Shown: positions 51,212 to 60,450, counted from the stretch's first letter. The stretch is 60,771 bases of DNA from Desulfarculales bacterium UBA696 (GCA_002298995.1 DBMO01000065.1:1-60771), one strand, 5' to 3'. Translations and numbers: made by a program. Notes: generated by a model not told the origin, from the letters alone.

Positions 51212-52093
51212 CTATCTTTCGACGTGATATACGTTGTAGCCGAGAACTTTTATCTTGTTTGCGTAAACCATCCTGGAAGTCAGATTCAGGAGAGCAGGCT
51301 CATCGGCCATTTTGGATTTGATCTGTTGGAAAGACCTTATCGCCTCACTCTTGAAATCCTCCGGGTACCAGGTGCCCTTTAGCAGCCTGGTTGCCTTTTT
51401 TTCCCCCTCGGGACCCCAGAACTTGTACATTAAATATATGAAATTCCTGGCGCACCAGAATTGCTCGAGATAAAACCTGTCATCCCTGTACTGGTAATGT
51501 GCCCCGGTAAAATGGTAGGCGACGGCGTCCCTGCAATGTATGACTTCGTACTTGTTCAACCATGCTCGCCAGGAAAGATCCACGTCCTCGCAATACATCC
51601 AGAAATTCTCGTCAAAACCCCTGGTTGCCCTGAAAAAAGACGATCTGACGAAAACGCAGGAACCGCTTGCCCAGGGAGTATGTCCCGTTGATTCCTCATA
51701 TTCCTTGGGGTGTTCGAAGGGCAGTTGCCTGGCTTCAACCAGACCCGCGCTCCTGTTTGATTCAACGGTTCTTACAAGCTCGAATATACAATCTTCATGG
51801 CAGTAAACATCGGGGTTTATCACGAGGAAATAGTCCGCCGGGGCGACTTTTTCAAACGCGAAATTATGGGCCTCTCCAAATCCGCAGGGTGTGTCCTTGC
51901 TGATTTCCCGGATGGTAACCTTCCCCACCCGGTCCGGTCCATCGTATATCCTGCCCACCCCGGTATAGTTGATCAGATGGAGCGATATCCGCGATACCTG
52001 CCGCTGGTCGCGCAAAGAGGGTATTAACCATGAGCGGACTTTCCCGATCTCTTTTGAAGAGACCGAGCAGAATACGTCAACTACTTCAGCCAT
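51212..52093 (-). CDS. GT2 family glycosyltransferase (rhamnosyltransferase-like)
   Basis: This 293-aa enzyme has a GT2 core with GFGEAHNFAFEKV, the metal site FLVINPDVYCHE, the acceptor-side PWASGSCVFVRSSFFRATRGFDENF and the catalytic-base region YCEDVDLSWRAWL. The pattern is typical of dTDP-rhamnose-type transferases. It transfers a sugar to a growing surface glycan on the cytoplasmic face. It starts 340 nt from the divergent DHS-like gene; promoters for both must lie in between. Confidence 0.88.
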   Translation of the reverse strand: MAEVVDVFCSVSSKEIGKVRSWLIPSLRDQRQVSRISLHLINYTGVGRIYDGPDRVGKVTIREISKDTPCGFGEAHNFAFEKVAPADYFLVINPDVYCHEDCIFELVRTVESNRSAGLVEARQLPFEHPKEYEESTGHTPWASGSCVFVRSSFFRATRGFDENFWMYCEDVDLSWRAWLNKYEVIHCRDAVAYHFTGAHYQYRDDRFYLEQFWCARNFIYLMYKFWGPEGEKKATRLLKGTWYPEDFKSEAIRSFQQIKSKMADEPALLNLTSRMVYANKIKVLGYNVYHVER

Positions 52094-52433
52094 TCGGCAC
52101 CTCGGATTATCCTGCGGGAACGTTCTTCGAAGTATCCGGTTTTCGAGTTTACCACACCCGCGGCCTCTGGGTTATTGCCGCCAATCTTTCCCGGAGTAAA
52201 TACCACACGCCCGGATGAGGGGTCAACCGAGGAATTACTGCCTGTTCATTACATCTCTTGCCTGATAAATACTGATCCGTATTAGGAAAAAGTTCATCTA
52301 TATTGAAGTTTACTGTGTCCGGATTATCTCTTGTGCTCTCCTGATCCCTTTGATATTGTAAAAAGGGGTTAGAACGATTGGTTGAGAGTCGGCCCTTATG
52401 GTGGCCGAACCATTTTAAAGACTGGAGAATGAC
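52094..52433. other. divergent intergenic region
   Basis: This separates the minus-strand glycosyltransferase from the plus-strand DHS-like gene. I found no convincing gene, repeat or consensus promoter in it, although two promoters are expected. Confidence 0.5.
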
Positions 52434-54344
52434 GTGGTTCCTGCTCATATGATTGAAGAGAATATAGGTGATCTATCGGTCTTGCAATCAGATCGTTTAA
52501 ATTATAAGAGGATAACACAGCCTGACAAATGGCTTGAAATTGCATACCAATTGCTGGCGGATCATTTCGATTCCAACCTTCTTCATTCTTATGATCAATA
52601 TGTCGAATGGATAAATGCCGGAGAAAAGTATCCGTTTCCCCTCCTGATGTTAGTTTCATACTATTCCAGAGGCGATCAGGCGATGATTGCCGGTGTCGTT
52701 TCAGGCAATATCATGGAGGTGAGGGAGGGTCCCGCAAGATCTGAAGACAAAAACCGGAGCTTCATATGCGCAATCGGCCATCAGGCGAGGTCGCCTGTCC
52801 TGGTCTCTAAAGGAATCAGGGGGTGTGATGCCGACCTGTTCGATGCCGTCATAAAAGAGGCGCGTGAAAGCATCTCGCACCTGGGGGGAAAGTTTTGCTA
52901 TTCGGTTTTGGAAGCCGAAAGAGGGACGATTGATTTCTACTCAAAGCTCGGATACCGATGGCCGCGGGCAGTGTCTTACTTTAGACCGCCCATCCATTTT
53001 CTGGAGGATGGTACTCCGGCTGCCCCGGAATTTCCCGAAATAATAATGATAAGGGCTGAAAATCCCAATCTTCCATCGACTGCCATCGAGAAAACCTTCC
53101 TCGAAAAAATCATTCGCACAATTTATCTCAACCGGTCTTTGCACAAGCCGGAGCAGGTTTTGCAAGCCGACGCTTTTTCAAGAGCAAGTGAGTACGTTAT
53201 GGGGAAAGTGTTTGGGAAGGTGCGCGGCAGTATGCCGGAGTCGCAATCGGTGGATCTTGTTGAAATGCGCGTCAACCATGGCGTCGAGAGAAAGCATTTC
53301 CGAACCTTCGCTCTCGGCCAGGGATTGGAGCACCGGTTCGAGCTGCTCGAAAGCCTGGATCTGGGAAAGATCCGGGATTTCGATGAAATGTTGCAGGCGA
53401 TGAGCCACATGGCTTTCGGCGCGCGCACATTGGGTGAAGCATTCGAGGTGCTTTACGCGATGTGCTCTGATCCCGGATGCAAAGTGGTGCTGACCCTATC
53501 CGGGGCCCTGAGCATAGCCAAACTCGATCTGATTATAAGCGAGATGATCGAGAGGGGGCTTATTCACTGCATCGTATCGACCGGGGCCATTTTGTCGCAT
53601 GGTTTCAATGCCGAGCGGGGAGCGCCTCATTTCAAGGTCCCCTCGGGGGTTTCCGATGAATGGCTCTTCGAACACGGGTATGACAGGATTTTTGATACAA
53701 TCGAACTGGAAAGCTCACTGGATGAGACCGAACAGATGCTGGCCGCCATTCTTTCCAGCTATCCCATCGAGCAGCCCTTGTGCAGTTCGGAACTCATTCG
53801 CCTGATAGGAGAATGGCTGGTCCGAAAGAACCCTTCCCAGGGCATTATACAATCGGCTTACAAAAACAACGTTCCGATCTTCGTCCCGGCATTCAGCGAC
53901 AGCGAGTTGGGGGTCGATTTTGCCATTTTCAATCATTACAGGCGCCGCGCCAACCTGCCCGAAATTACATTCGACCCCTATCTGGATTTCAACGGGTATT
54001 GCGAGTTAGTCAAAAATGCCGCCACTCGAGGAATACTCACCCTTGGCGGAGGAGTGCCCCGCAATTGGGGCCAGCAGGTGTGTACGTACATCGATGCAAT
54101 TGAAAGACGCCAAAAGGGAATTTCGTCACTTGACGTGCGCTTTAAGTACGGCATCCGTATCTGCCCCGATCCCGCCTACTGGGGGGGACTCTCGGGCGCC
54201 ACATACTCGGAGGGCATAACCTGGGGAAAGTTCATGGCGCCGGATGAAGGCGGCAGATTCGCTGAGGTATACAGCGATTTTTCTTTCGTCCTTCCATTCC
54301 TTATCAAGGGATTGTTCCAGCGATTAGACAAGCAATCGCATTAG
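52434..54344 (+). CDS. GNAT-like domain fused to deoxyhypusine synthase-like protein lacking the catalytic lysine
   Basis: This is a 636-aa fusion. Residues about 20-200 resemble a GNAT fold, with the late GNAT motif EAERGTIDFYSKLGYRWP. Residues about 285-632 are a complete deoxyhypusine-synthase-type domain (VLTLSGALSIAKLDLIISEM, IVSTGAILSHGFNAERG, LTLGGGVPRNWGQQ and SGATYSEGITWGKFM). In true DHS the GGGxxK motif supplies the lysine that forms the enzyme-imine; here Arg543 occupies it. Bacteria lack eIF5A, so the usual protein substrate is absent. A polyamine- or NAD-dependent transfer on another metabolite is likelier. The start is GTG with GGAG 7 nt upstream; ATG at 52449 is an alternative. 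Confidence 0.82.
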   Translation: MVPAHMIEENIGDLSVLQSDRLNYKRITQPDKWLEIAYQLLADHFDSNLLHSYDQYVEWINAGEKYPFPLLMLVSYYSRGDQAMIAGVVSGNIMEVREGPARSEDKNRSFICAIGHQARSPVLVSKGIRGCDADLFDAVIKEARESISHLGGKFCYSVLEAERGTIDFYSKLGYRWPRAVSYFRPPIHFLEDGTPAAPEFPEIIMIRAENPNLPSTAIEKTFLEKIIRTIYLNRSLHKPEQVLQADAFSRASEYVMGKVFGKVRGSMPESQSVDLVEMRVNHGVERKHFRTFALGQGLEHRFELLESLDLGKIRDFDEMLQAMSHMAFGARTLGEAFEVLYAMCSDPGCKVVLTLSGALSIAKLDLIISEMIERGLIHCIVSTGAILSHGFNAERGAPHFKVPSGVSDEWLFEHGYDRIFDTIELESSLDETEQMLAAILSSYPIEQPLCSSELIRLIGEWLVRKNPSQGIIQSAYKNNVPIFVPAFSDSELGVDFAIFNHYRRRANLPEITFDPYLDFNGYCELVKNAATRGILTLGGGVPRNWGQQVCTYIDAIERRQKGISSLDVRFKYGIRICPDPAYWGGLSGATYSEGITWGKFMAPDEGGRFAEVYSDFSFVLPFLIKGLFQRLDKQSH

Positions 54345-54773
54345 ATAATCAAAGTAATTCAACAACTTATCTCCGATATTTTGGGGCATTTCACCCGCCG
54401 GCCGGTGTGAACTGACCCAAAGACCCGAAATGCGGGTTGGATCTTTTTCCCGTGAGATGCCATAAATCCTTTAATTACTGGCACTTGAGCAGTTGGAGCT
54501 GAAAGGCACGGAAATTGCTCAGGCCTTGGCATTCACCCCAGAATCATATTCCCAATCCAGTTGTAGAAGTCCAAATTCCCAAAAGGGGGAAAAGTTTGTG
54601 ATAACAGAGCTAGAAAGATCGCCTGCTGGGCGGGCGGTGATGAAGATGGCAACGGTTTTTAATTCAGCTATTAGGATCTGCTATACGAAAGGCATGAAAG
54701 GCTCTATACCAAATCAGTCCCTGCAAATCATGGCAACAATCCAATTCTAAATATCTCATGGGAGGAAGAGTCA
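54345..54773. other. intergenic region before the cytochrome gene
   Basis: This contains a weak hairpin (ACCCG-AAATG-CGGGT with a nearby CTTTTT, about 54429-54453) that may end the DHS-like transcript. An 85-aa open frame at 54493-54750 has no ribosome site or recognisable family and is not annotated. Confidence 0.5.
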
Positions 54774-55523
54774 GTGAAAAGGGCATTCAGCAACTTGCTT
54801 ATTAGGCCGACTACGGTGAAAACGATTCTGCTACTGGTTTTTCTGTTCATTTTGTCTTCATCTGCTCAAGCAATTATACAGGGCAGCAAGCACGATTTTT
54901 CCGGAAGAGGTTGGGGAACGGACGAAATTTGCATATTCTGCCACACTCCCCACCATGCAACCGCTGTCAGCAACGTTGGCTCAGACCCCAGCCAAACCTG
55001 CGTGGGTTGTCATTCCTGGTGGGATCGGGGCAAAGCCAAAACTTATGCCAGCTCTCAGCTCTGCAATCGCCACATCAGCACCGCGGTGTATACGCTATAC
55101 AGTAGCGCCACCCTTAAAGATACACCCCAGCAACCAAGGGGACCGTCCAAGCTCTGCCTCTCCTGCCACGACGGAACCATTGCGATAGATTCTTTTGCAA
55201 TGCACACCGGGACCAATTTCGTTTCGGGCCCCCAAAAGATTGGCACCGACCTTTCCAAGAGCCATCCCATAAGCATCAAATGGGACCACCAAACGATAAA
55301 ATGGGGCAGCAGTTATGCGAGTTGCACCGGCTGCCATCATAATCAGCCGGTGCCGTCTGGTCAAAACGGCGCTTACACGGGTCTTCCTTTCTATGGCTAT
55401 TCCACCCAGATGTACCTGGAGTGCGGCTCCTGCCACGAACCGCATAACAAGGGCACTTATCCGAAGATGTTAAGGGCGGATTTGGAACAATCCAAATTGT
55501 GCATGATTTGCCACGAAAAGTAG
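54774..55523 (+). CDS. periplasmic six-haem cytochrome c
   Basis: This 249-aa protein has a Sec signal peptide (residues about 15-33, IRPTTVKTILLLVFLFIL then SSSAQA) and six CxxCH haem sites: CIFCH, CVGCH, CLSCH, CTGCH, CGSCH and CMICH. Additional histidines (SKHDFSG, HHATAV and others) would act as second axial ligands. The start is GTG with GGGAGG 8 nt upstream. No quinol oxidase or reductase subunit is adjacent, so it looks like a stand-alone periplasmic electron carrier. A long hairpin follows. Confidence 0.93.
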   Translation: MKRAFSNLLIRPTTVKTILLLVFLFILSSSAQAIIQGSKHDFSGRGWGTDEICIFCHTPHHATAVSNVGSDPSQTCVGCHSWWDRGKAKTYASSQLCNRHISTAVYTLYSSATLKDTPQQPRGPSKLCLSCHDGTIAIDSFAMHTGTNFVSGPQKIGTDLSKSHPISIKWDHQTIKWGSSYASCTGCHHNQPVPSGQNGAYTGLPFYGYSTQMYLECGSCHEPHNKGTYPKMLRADLEQSKLCMICHEK

Positions 55524-55545
55524 TTCCATCACAAAAAGCAGCACA

Positions 55546-55580
55546 AGTAAGTCGGCCGGGAAGATCCCGGCCGACTTACT
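55546..55580 (+). terminator. hairpin after the cytochrome gene
   Basis: A perfect stem of about 15 bp (AGTAAGTCGGCCGGG with CCCGGCCGACTTACT) has a 5-nt loop, 23 nt past the stop. It lacks a T-tract, but the stem is very stable. Confidence 0.75.
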
Positions 55581-55783
55581 GATCCAATCCAATTCCCGGC
55601 CTCATTTCCTGCGTCCCGGAGCCTCGCCCCCTTGTCCACGATTTCTGATAGGAAGATCTTTCGAAGAAATAGTCTCCAGGCGGTCCCTCTCTCTCATTGA
55701 CAAGCACTGCCCAATCCTTAAATCCATCATAGATGCAGACCGGCGTCAGTGCAAAGGCTTGGCAACCCCGGGAGAGACCGCCC

Positions 55784-57049
55784 ATGAAAACCGACTTCAA
55801 AAAATCTTCGGCCTTACGGAAAAACACAAAGGCGATCCATGCCGGGTCCGTCGAGCATTCTATTTACGGCGAAATTTCAGTGCCGATATTCCAATCATCC
55901 ACCTTTGTTTTCCCGAGCGCGGCAGACGGGGCGGCAAGGTTTTCGGGAGAGCAGTCCGGCTATATCTACACGCGTCTTGGAAACCCTACCGTGAATGCCC
56001 TGGAAGAGAGCATAGCGGCGCTTGAAGGGGGCTTTGCCGGGATTGCGACATCAACCGGCATGGCGGCGGTTGGCATAGTTTTTCTCGCCCTTCTGAACCA
56101 GGGCGACCACATCGTCGCCACGAATTGTATTTATGGAGCCTCGCGAGTCATGCTCGAAAAGGAACTTACAAGGTTTGGGGTTAGGTCCAGCTTTGTTGAT
56201 ACTTCCGATTTTTCGGGGATCGAGCGAGCGCTGCTGCCGGAAACCAGGATGATTTTCGTCGAATCGCCCATGAACCCGAGCATGAAAATAACCGACCTTC
56301 GCGCCGTGGGGCGTATCGCTGCAAAACACAAGATCCTTTACACGGTGGACAACACTTTTGCCGGCCCGTACCTCCAGCGCCCTATCGAGATGGGTGCGGA
56401 TATAGTCATAAACAGCCTGACAAAGTTTCTCAACGGCCACAGTGACGTTATTGGCGGAATGATCGTAACGGCGGGAGAGGAACTCTACAAGAAGATCAGA
56501 AGGGTATCCCAGGTTTTCGGCACGACAATGGACCCCCATCAGGCATGGCTAATTTTGCGCGGGGTGCGGACAATGCCCCTTCGCGTCGAGCGGGCGCAGG
56601 AAAATGCGATGAAGCTCGCCCGGTTTCTCGAATCTCACCCGAAGGTAAGCTGGGTAAGCTATCCGGGGCTTGCCGGCCATCCGCAGCACCGCATTGCAAA
56701 AAAGCAAATGGATGGATTCGGATCGATGATCTCCTTTGGTGTGGCGGGAGGTATCGAAAGCGGCATTACCGTCATGAACAATGTGCGGCTGATAAAGCTT
56801 GCCGTTTCACTCGGAGGGGTCGAATCGCTCATCGAACACCCCGCGTCGATGACCCATGCCTCGATTCCAAGGCAGCAGCGCGAGGAGGCCGGAATCCTCG
56901 ATGAGCTGGTGCGCCTCTCCGTTGGATGCGAAGATTACGAGGACATACGGGACGACCTGAACCAGGCGCTAAATGAAATCAGGGAGCCCAAAGCCCTGAA
57001 ACCAAAACCGGCGGACGGGCGGCAAAACAGGCGGCCAACGCGGCGCTAG
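55784..57049 (+). CDS. cystathionine gamma-synthase / methionine gamma-lyase family PLP enzyme
   Basis: This 421-aa fold-type-I PLP enzyme has YTRLGNPTVNALEESIAALEGG (substrate-side Tyr/Arg), STGMAAVGI, VESPMNPSMKITD, VDNTFAGPYLQRP and the PLP-lysine motif NSLTKFLNGHSDVIGG. Family members make or cleave C-gamma-S bonds in methionine and cysteine metabolism. Separating synthase from lyase by eye is unsafe. The ATG at 55784 has GGGAGAG upstream; the longer frame from 55733 adds residues unlike the family. The last three bases overlap a minus-strand remnant. Confidence 0.9.
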   Translation: MKTDFKKSSALRKNTKAIHAGSVEHSIYGEISVPIFQSSTFVFPSAADGAARFSGEQSGYIYTRLGNPTVNALEESIAALEGGFAGIATSTGMAAVGIVFLALLNQGDHIVATNCIYGASRVMLEKELTRFGVRSSFVDTSDFSGIERALLPETRMIFVESPMNPSMKITDLRAVGRIAAKHKILYTVDNTFAGPYLQRPIEMGADIVINSLTKFLNGHSDVIGGMIVTAGEELYKKIRRVSQVFGTTMDPHQAWLILRGVRTMPLRVERAQENAMKLARFLESHPKVSWVSYPGLAGHPQHRIAKKQMDGFGSMISFGVAGGIESGITVMNNVRLIKLAVSLGGVESLIEHPASMTHASIPRQQREEAGILDELVRLSVGCEDYEDIRDDLNQALNEIREPKALKPKPADGRQNRRPTRR

Positions 57050-57159
57050 CCGAGATACGCGAAGAGATCGGCGGTGAAGGTCCCGTACTTCCGGATCTCG
57101 ATTTCATGCTTCGTTGCGAATGCTCCCACGGCCTCCAGCCTCGTGTTATCGTTGACCAT
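57046..57159 (-). pseudogene. probable 3' remnant of an unidentified gene
   Basis: On the minus strand a 37-codon frame (MVNDNTRLEAVGAFATKHE then IEIRKYGTFTADLFAYLG, stop at 57046) has protein-like composition and a natural C-terminal look. The frame extends upstream only ten codons to a stop, with no ribosome site. It lies exactly against the stop of the PLP enzyme gene. This fits the tail of a gene whose front was lost; a very small real gene is a less likely alternative. Confidence 0.4.
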
Positions 57160-57252
57160 CAAGCCGCTTGTAAAAAGCCCTGACCTGTGCTAGCAAAAGT
57201 CCCCTCAGCCCGAATTCGCAAGATCCAAACAAAGTGAAAGGACCACCTTATA

Positions 57253-58596
57253 ATGGCCGAAATTTTTCCGTTCAGGGGACTGAGCTACAATACCAGGATT
57301 GTCGGTGGCCTCGAAGAGGTCGTAATTCCCCCTTATGATGTAATTTCCCCGGAAGAACAGACGGCCTTCCACGAGAGAAATCCCTATAACATGATCCGGC
57401 TTGAACTCGGGGCGGCGAGCCCGGAGGACAGCGACCGCGATAATGCCCACACCCGCGCGGCGGCATTCATGAAGGAGTGGAAGGAGCGAGGCGTCTTAGT
57501 TAAAGAAGACCGGCCGGCGATCTACTACTATGAACTCGATTACAGCAACGGCCCCGGTGTGCTCAAGACTCGCAAGGGGTTTTTGTGTGTGCTGCGATTG
57601 GAAGAATTTTCCCGCGGCGGCGTTCTGCCCCACGAGAAGACGTTTAAAGCTGTAAAGGAAGAGCGGCTTTCGTTGATGCTCGCCTGTAAAGGCAATCTAA
57701 GCCCGGTATTCGCCCTCTATTCCGATCCCGGCAAAAAGGTCATCGACTCGCTTGCTTTGGGGCGAGAGGAGGCTCCGGTTGCTTCGTTCACAGACCATGC
57801 GGGCATGAACCACCGTGTCTGGCCGATAACCGATCCCAGGGTCATCGAAGAGGTCCGGGGGGTGATGCAGGACAAGGCCATCTTCATAGCTGACGGCCAC
57901 CACCGCTACGAGACCGCCCTCAATTACCGCGACATCATGCGCGGCCGTCACCCGGAGGGCAGTCCAAGGGCCGCATACGAATATATAATGATGTACCTCA
58001 CCGACATGGAACAAAGCGGGTTGACTATACTGCCAACGCACCGGCTTTTGAAAAATCTCGGCGGTATGGCCTCCGGCCAATTCATTGAGAAGGCGCGCGA
58101 GTTTTTTGATATCCAGCGCTTCGAGACTGCAAACGGCGGTGAGATGAAATGGAAGAAGGCAATCGAGGCCGGCGGCTCCCTGGAGGAAACCACCATCGGT
58201 TACTACTGCAAGGAAGCGGACTGCGTTTTCGTCCTTACCTCCAAGAAAAGGGAAGTCTCGACGGCTCTCGAAAAGAAGGGACTTCCCGCCCTTTTGCATA
58301 CGCTTGACGTGGTGGTGCTCGACCAGATAATCCTTAGAGACATCCTGGGCCTTTCGGAAGAATTTCTCGGCAGCGCAAACAATATCAGCTTCATGCACGA
58401 TTTTTCAGAGGCGCTCGAATCTGTAAAATCCGGAAAATTCGATGCAGGCTTTTTCATAAATTCGACCAGAATCGGGCAGGTGCGCGACATCGCGACCGCC
58501 GGCCTGATTATGCCGCATAAATCCACCTACTTTTACCCGAAGGTGATAAGCGGCCTGGTGATAAATCCTCTTTGCCCCGATGAGGAAATCAGCTGA
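57253..58596 (+). CDS. DUF1015 family protein
   Basis: This 447-aa protein matches DUF1015 over its full length: FPFRGLSYNTRIVGGLEEVVIPPYDVISPEEQ, GGVLPHEKTFKAVKEERL, the ADGHHRYETALNYR motif (HHRYET is the family hallmark) and GFFINSTRIGQVRDIA near the end. The family is sometimes linked to serine/2-oxoacid metabolism or nucleotide handling, but its reaction is unknown. GAAAGGA precedes the ATG. Its TGA stop is in the same frame as the methyltransferase that follows. Confidence 0.92.
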   Translation: MAEIFPFRGLSYNTRIVGGLEEVVIPPYDVISPEEQTAFHERNPYNMIRLELGAASPEDSDRDNAHTRAAAFMKEWKERGVLVKEDRPAIYYYELDYSNGPGVLKTRKGFLCVLRLEEFSRGGVLPHEKTFKAVKEERLSLMLACKGNLSPVFALYSDPGKKVIDSLALGREEAPVASFTDHAGMNHRVWPITDPRVIEEVRGVMQDKAIFIADGHHRYETALNYRDIMRGRHPEGSPRAAYEYIMMYLTDMEQSGLTILPTHRLLKNLGGMASGQFIEKAREFFDIQRFETANGGEMKWKKAIEAGGSLEETTIGYYCKEADCVFVLTSKKREVSTALEKKGLPALLHTLDVVVLDQIILRDILGLSEEFLGSANNISFMHDFSEALESVKSGKFDAGFFINSTRIGQVRDIATAGLIMPHKSTYFYPKVISGLVINPLCPDEEIS

Positions 58597-59328
58597 AGGG
58601 ATGGACAGACGCTAACCCGCGACACGCTTTTTGGCGGAAAGCTGACGGTATGCCAGGAAAAGGAGGGCTACCGCTTCTCGATAGATGCCGTTTTGCTGGC
58701 CGGCTTGACGTCTATCAAGCCCGATGACCGCATTGTCGAACTGGGGACCGGCTGCGGGGTCGTGCCGATGGTGCTGGCTTACCGGAAAAAGAGCAGGCAC
58801 ACCATTGTGGGAATTGAAATCCAGCCGGAGCTTGCACGGCTGGCGCACCGAAGTGTGGAAGAAAACAGGCTCGGGGAGCTGATTCAAATAATTGAAATGG
58901 ACTTTCGCGCTGTAGCTGCTCATTTTGAACCGGGCAGTTTCGATCTCCTGCTGAGTAATCCCCCCTACAGAAAACCCGGAACAGGAAGAATAAACCCAAA
59001 CAGGCAAAAAGCGATTGCGCGCCATGAACTTAGCGCCACATTGGCGGACGTGTTCGCCGCCGGGGACAGGCTCTTGTCCCGGGGCGGAAGGGTCGCCCTG
59101 ATCTACCCAGCAACGCGGATCGGCCACCTGATGAATGCGGCCCACGAGCGGGGATTCAGCCCCAAACGCCTCCGGATTATCCATTCGCGCCCAGGCGGCC
59201 CGGGCAGGCTCGTGCACGTCGAGTGCAGCAAGGGCGGGGGCGAAGAGGTCCGGGTTGAACCTCCCTTTTACATCTACGGAGAAGACGGCGCCTACACGGA
59301 GGCGATGAAAAAAATGTACGAGGATTAG
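58597..59328 (+). CDS. TrmN6/YfiC-like tRNA1(Val) adenine-N6 methyltransferase, start unresolved (possible frameshift)
   Basis: The protein has SAM loop IVELGTGCGVVPMVLAYR, IEIQPELARLAHRSVEEN and the N6-adenine motif LLLSNPPYRKPG, typical of TrmN6. Family-conserved residues LTRDTLFGGKLTV and EGYRFSIDAVLLAG extend upstream to 58612, yet this frame has no ATG, GTG or TTG before 58693. It opens only after the DUF1015 TGA at 58594-58596. An ATG at 58601 is one base out of frame and stops after four codons. A single-base deletion, a sequencing error or read-through of the TGA could explain this. The TTG at 58693 would lack the conserved N-terminus. Confidence 0.72.
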   Translation, partial: RDGQTLTRDTLFGGKLTVCQEKEGYRFSIDAVLLAGLTSIKPDDRIVELGTGCGVVPMVLAYRKKSRHTIVGIEIQPELARLAHRSVEENRLGELIQIIEMDFRAVAAHFEPGSFDLLLSNPPYRKPGTGRINPNRQKAIARHELSATLADVFAAGDRLLSRGGRVALIYPATRIGHLMNAAHERGFSPKRLRIIHSRPGGPGRLVHVECSKGGGEEVRVEPPFYIYGEDGAYTEAMKKMYED

Positions 59329-59448
59329 GGCTATTTCATTTATTTATGCGCCACCACTTATATGCTGCTTTCCAAACTGCTACAATTGGCACTATTTGCG
59401 GCAAAGAGGAAAGCCAGGATATCAAGATTAATGAAGGATTACTGAAAA

Positions 59449-60450
59449 ATGTCCAAACGCAGAGCGTATATCCGCTCGGTTGGCCGCTTCCTTCCGGAAC
59501 GCAGGCTCACCAACACCGATCTCGAACGAATGGTCGATACCAACGATGAATGGATACTTACCCGCACCGGGATTTGCGAGCGCCGAATTCTCGATCCGGG
59601 CCTGGGCAATTCATTTATGAGCGTTCGGGCCGCGCGGGAGTGCCTCGAACGAGCCGGGGTGAGCGCGAAGGAAGTTGAAACGATTATCGTCGCAACGGTT
59701 ACCCCGGACAGGCTCTTTCCGGCAACTGCCTGCGTAATCCAAAGGGAACTGGGCGCGAAAAACGCCTGGGGCTTCGACCTCAATGCCGGGTGCTGCGGGT
59801 TTCTTTTCGCCATCTCAACCGCAACCCAGATGATCGAATCGGGCAGAAGCGGCAAGGTGCTCGTTATTGGAAGCGATGTTATGAGCACGATAATCGACTA
59901 CGCCGACCGGAACACCTGCATTCTCTTTGGCGACGCGGCCGGGGCCGCGCTCCTGGACGTATGTCCCGAACCAGATCATGGCATTCTGGATTTCGTCCTC
60001 CATACCGACGGCTGCGGCGAAGACCTGCTTCACATGAAAGCGGGCGGAAGCCGCAGACCGCCATCTCTCGAGACGGTCGAGAACAAGGAACACTATGTGT
60101 CGCAGGAAGGCCCCGCCGTTTTCAAGGTCGCCGTTACAGAAATGGCCAACGTCGCAGCCCGCATACTTGAAAGAAACGGCTTGACCGGCTCGGATGTTTC
60201 TCTATTCGTGCCGCACCAGGCGAATCTTCGCATAATAGACGCGGCTGCCCGCAGAATGGGCATAGATAACGGCCGGGTGGTAAAGAATATCATGAAATTC
60301 GGAAATACCACGGCGGCGACCCTTCCCCTGTGCCTCTACGAGGCAGCGGTCGAGAAGAACTACGACATCAAGCCCGGCGACTACGTGGTCATGGCGGCAT
60401 TCGGAGCCGGCTTCACCTGGGGCAGCGCCCTTATGCGCTGGTGGGAGTAA
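59449..60450 (+). CDS. fabH: 3-oxoacyl-ACP synthase III (KAS III, FabH)
   Basis: This 333-aa thiolase-fold enzyme condenses acetyl-CoA (or another primer) with malonyl-ACP to start fatty-acid synthesis. The triad is visible: Cys115 in DLNAGCCGF, His in FVPHQANLRI, and Asn in KFGNTTAAT. The opening residues RSVGRFLPERRLTNTDLE and DEWILTRTGICERR are typical of the family. AAGGA precedes the ATG by about 10 nt. No other fab gene is adjacent, so it may serve a specialised primer or a pathway elsewhere. Confidence 0.95.
   Translation: MSKRRAYIRSVGRFLPERRLTNTDLERMVDTNDEWILTRTGICERRILDPGLGNSFMSVRAARECLERAGVSAKEVETIIVATVTPDRLFPATACVIQRELGAKNAWGFDLNAGCCGFLFAISTATQMIESGRSGKVLVIGSDVMSTIIDYADRNTCILFGDAAGAALLDVCPEPDHGILDFVLHTDGCGEDLLHMKAGGSRRPPSLETVENKEHYVSQEGPAVFKVAVTEMANVAARILERNGLTGSDVSLFVPHQANLRIIDAAARRMGIDNGRVVKNIMKFGNTTAATLPLCLYEAAVEKNYDIKPGDYVVMAAFGAGFTWGSALMRWWE

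Noticed and set aside
54493..54750. 85-aa open frame before the cytochrome gene
   Set aside because: No ribosome site, mixed composition, no recognised family; the spacing fits leader sequence better.
59387..59399. Sigma-54-like TGGCAC...TTGC upstream of fabH
   Set aside because: GG and GC are separated by 8 nt and not 10, which sigma-54 does not tolerate.
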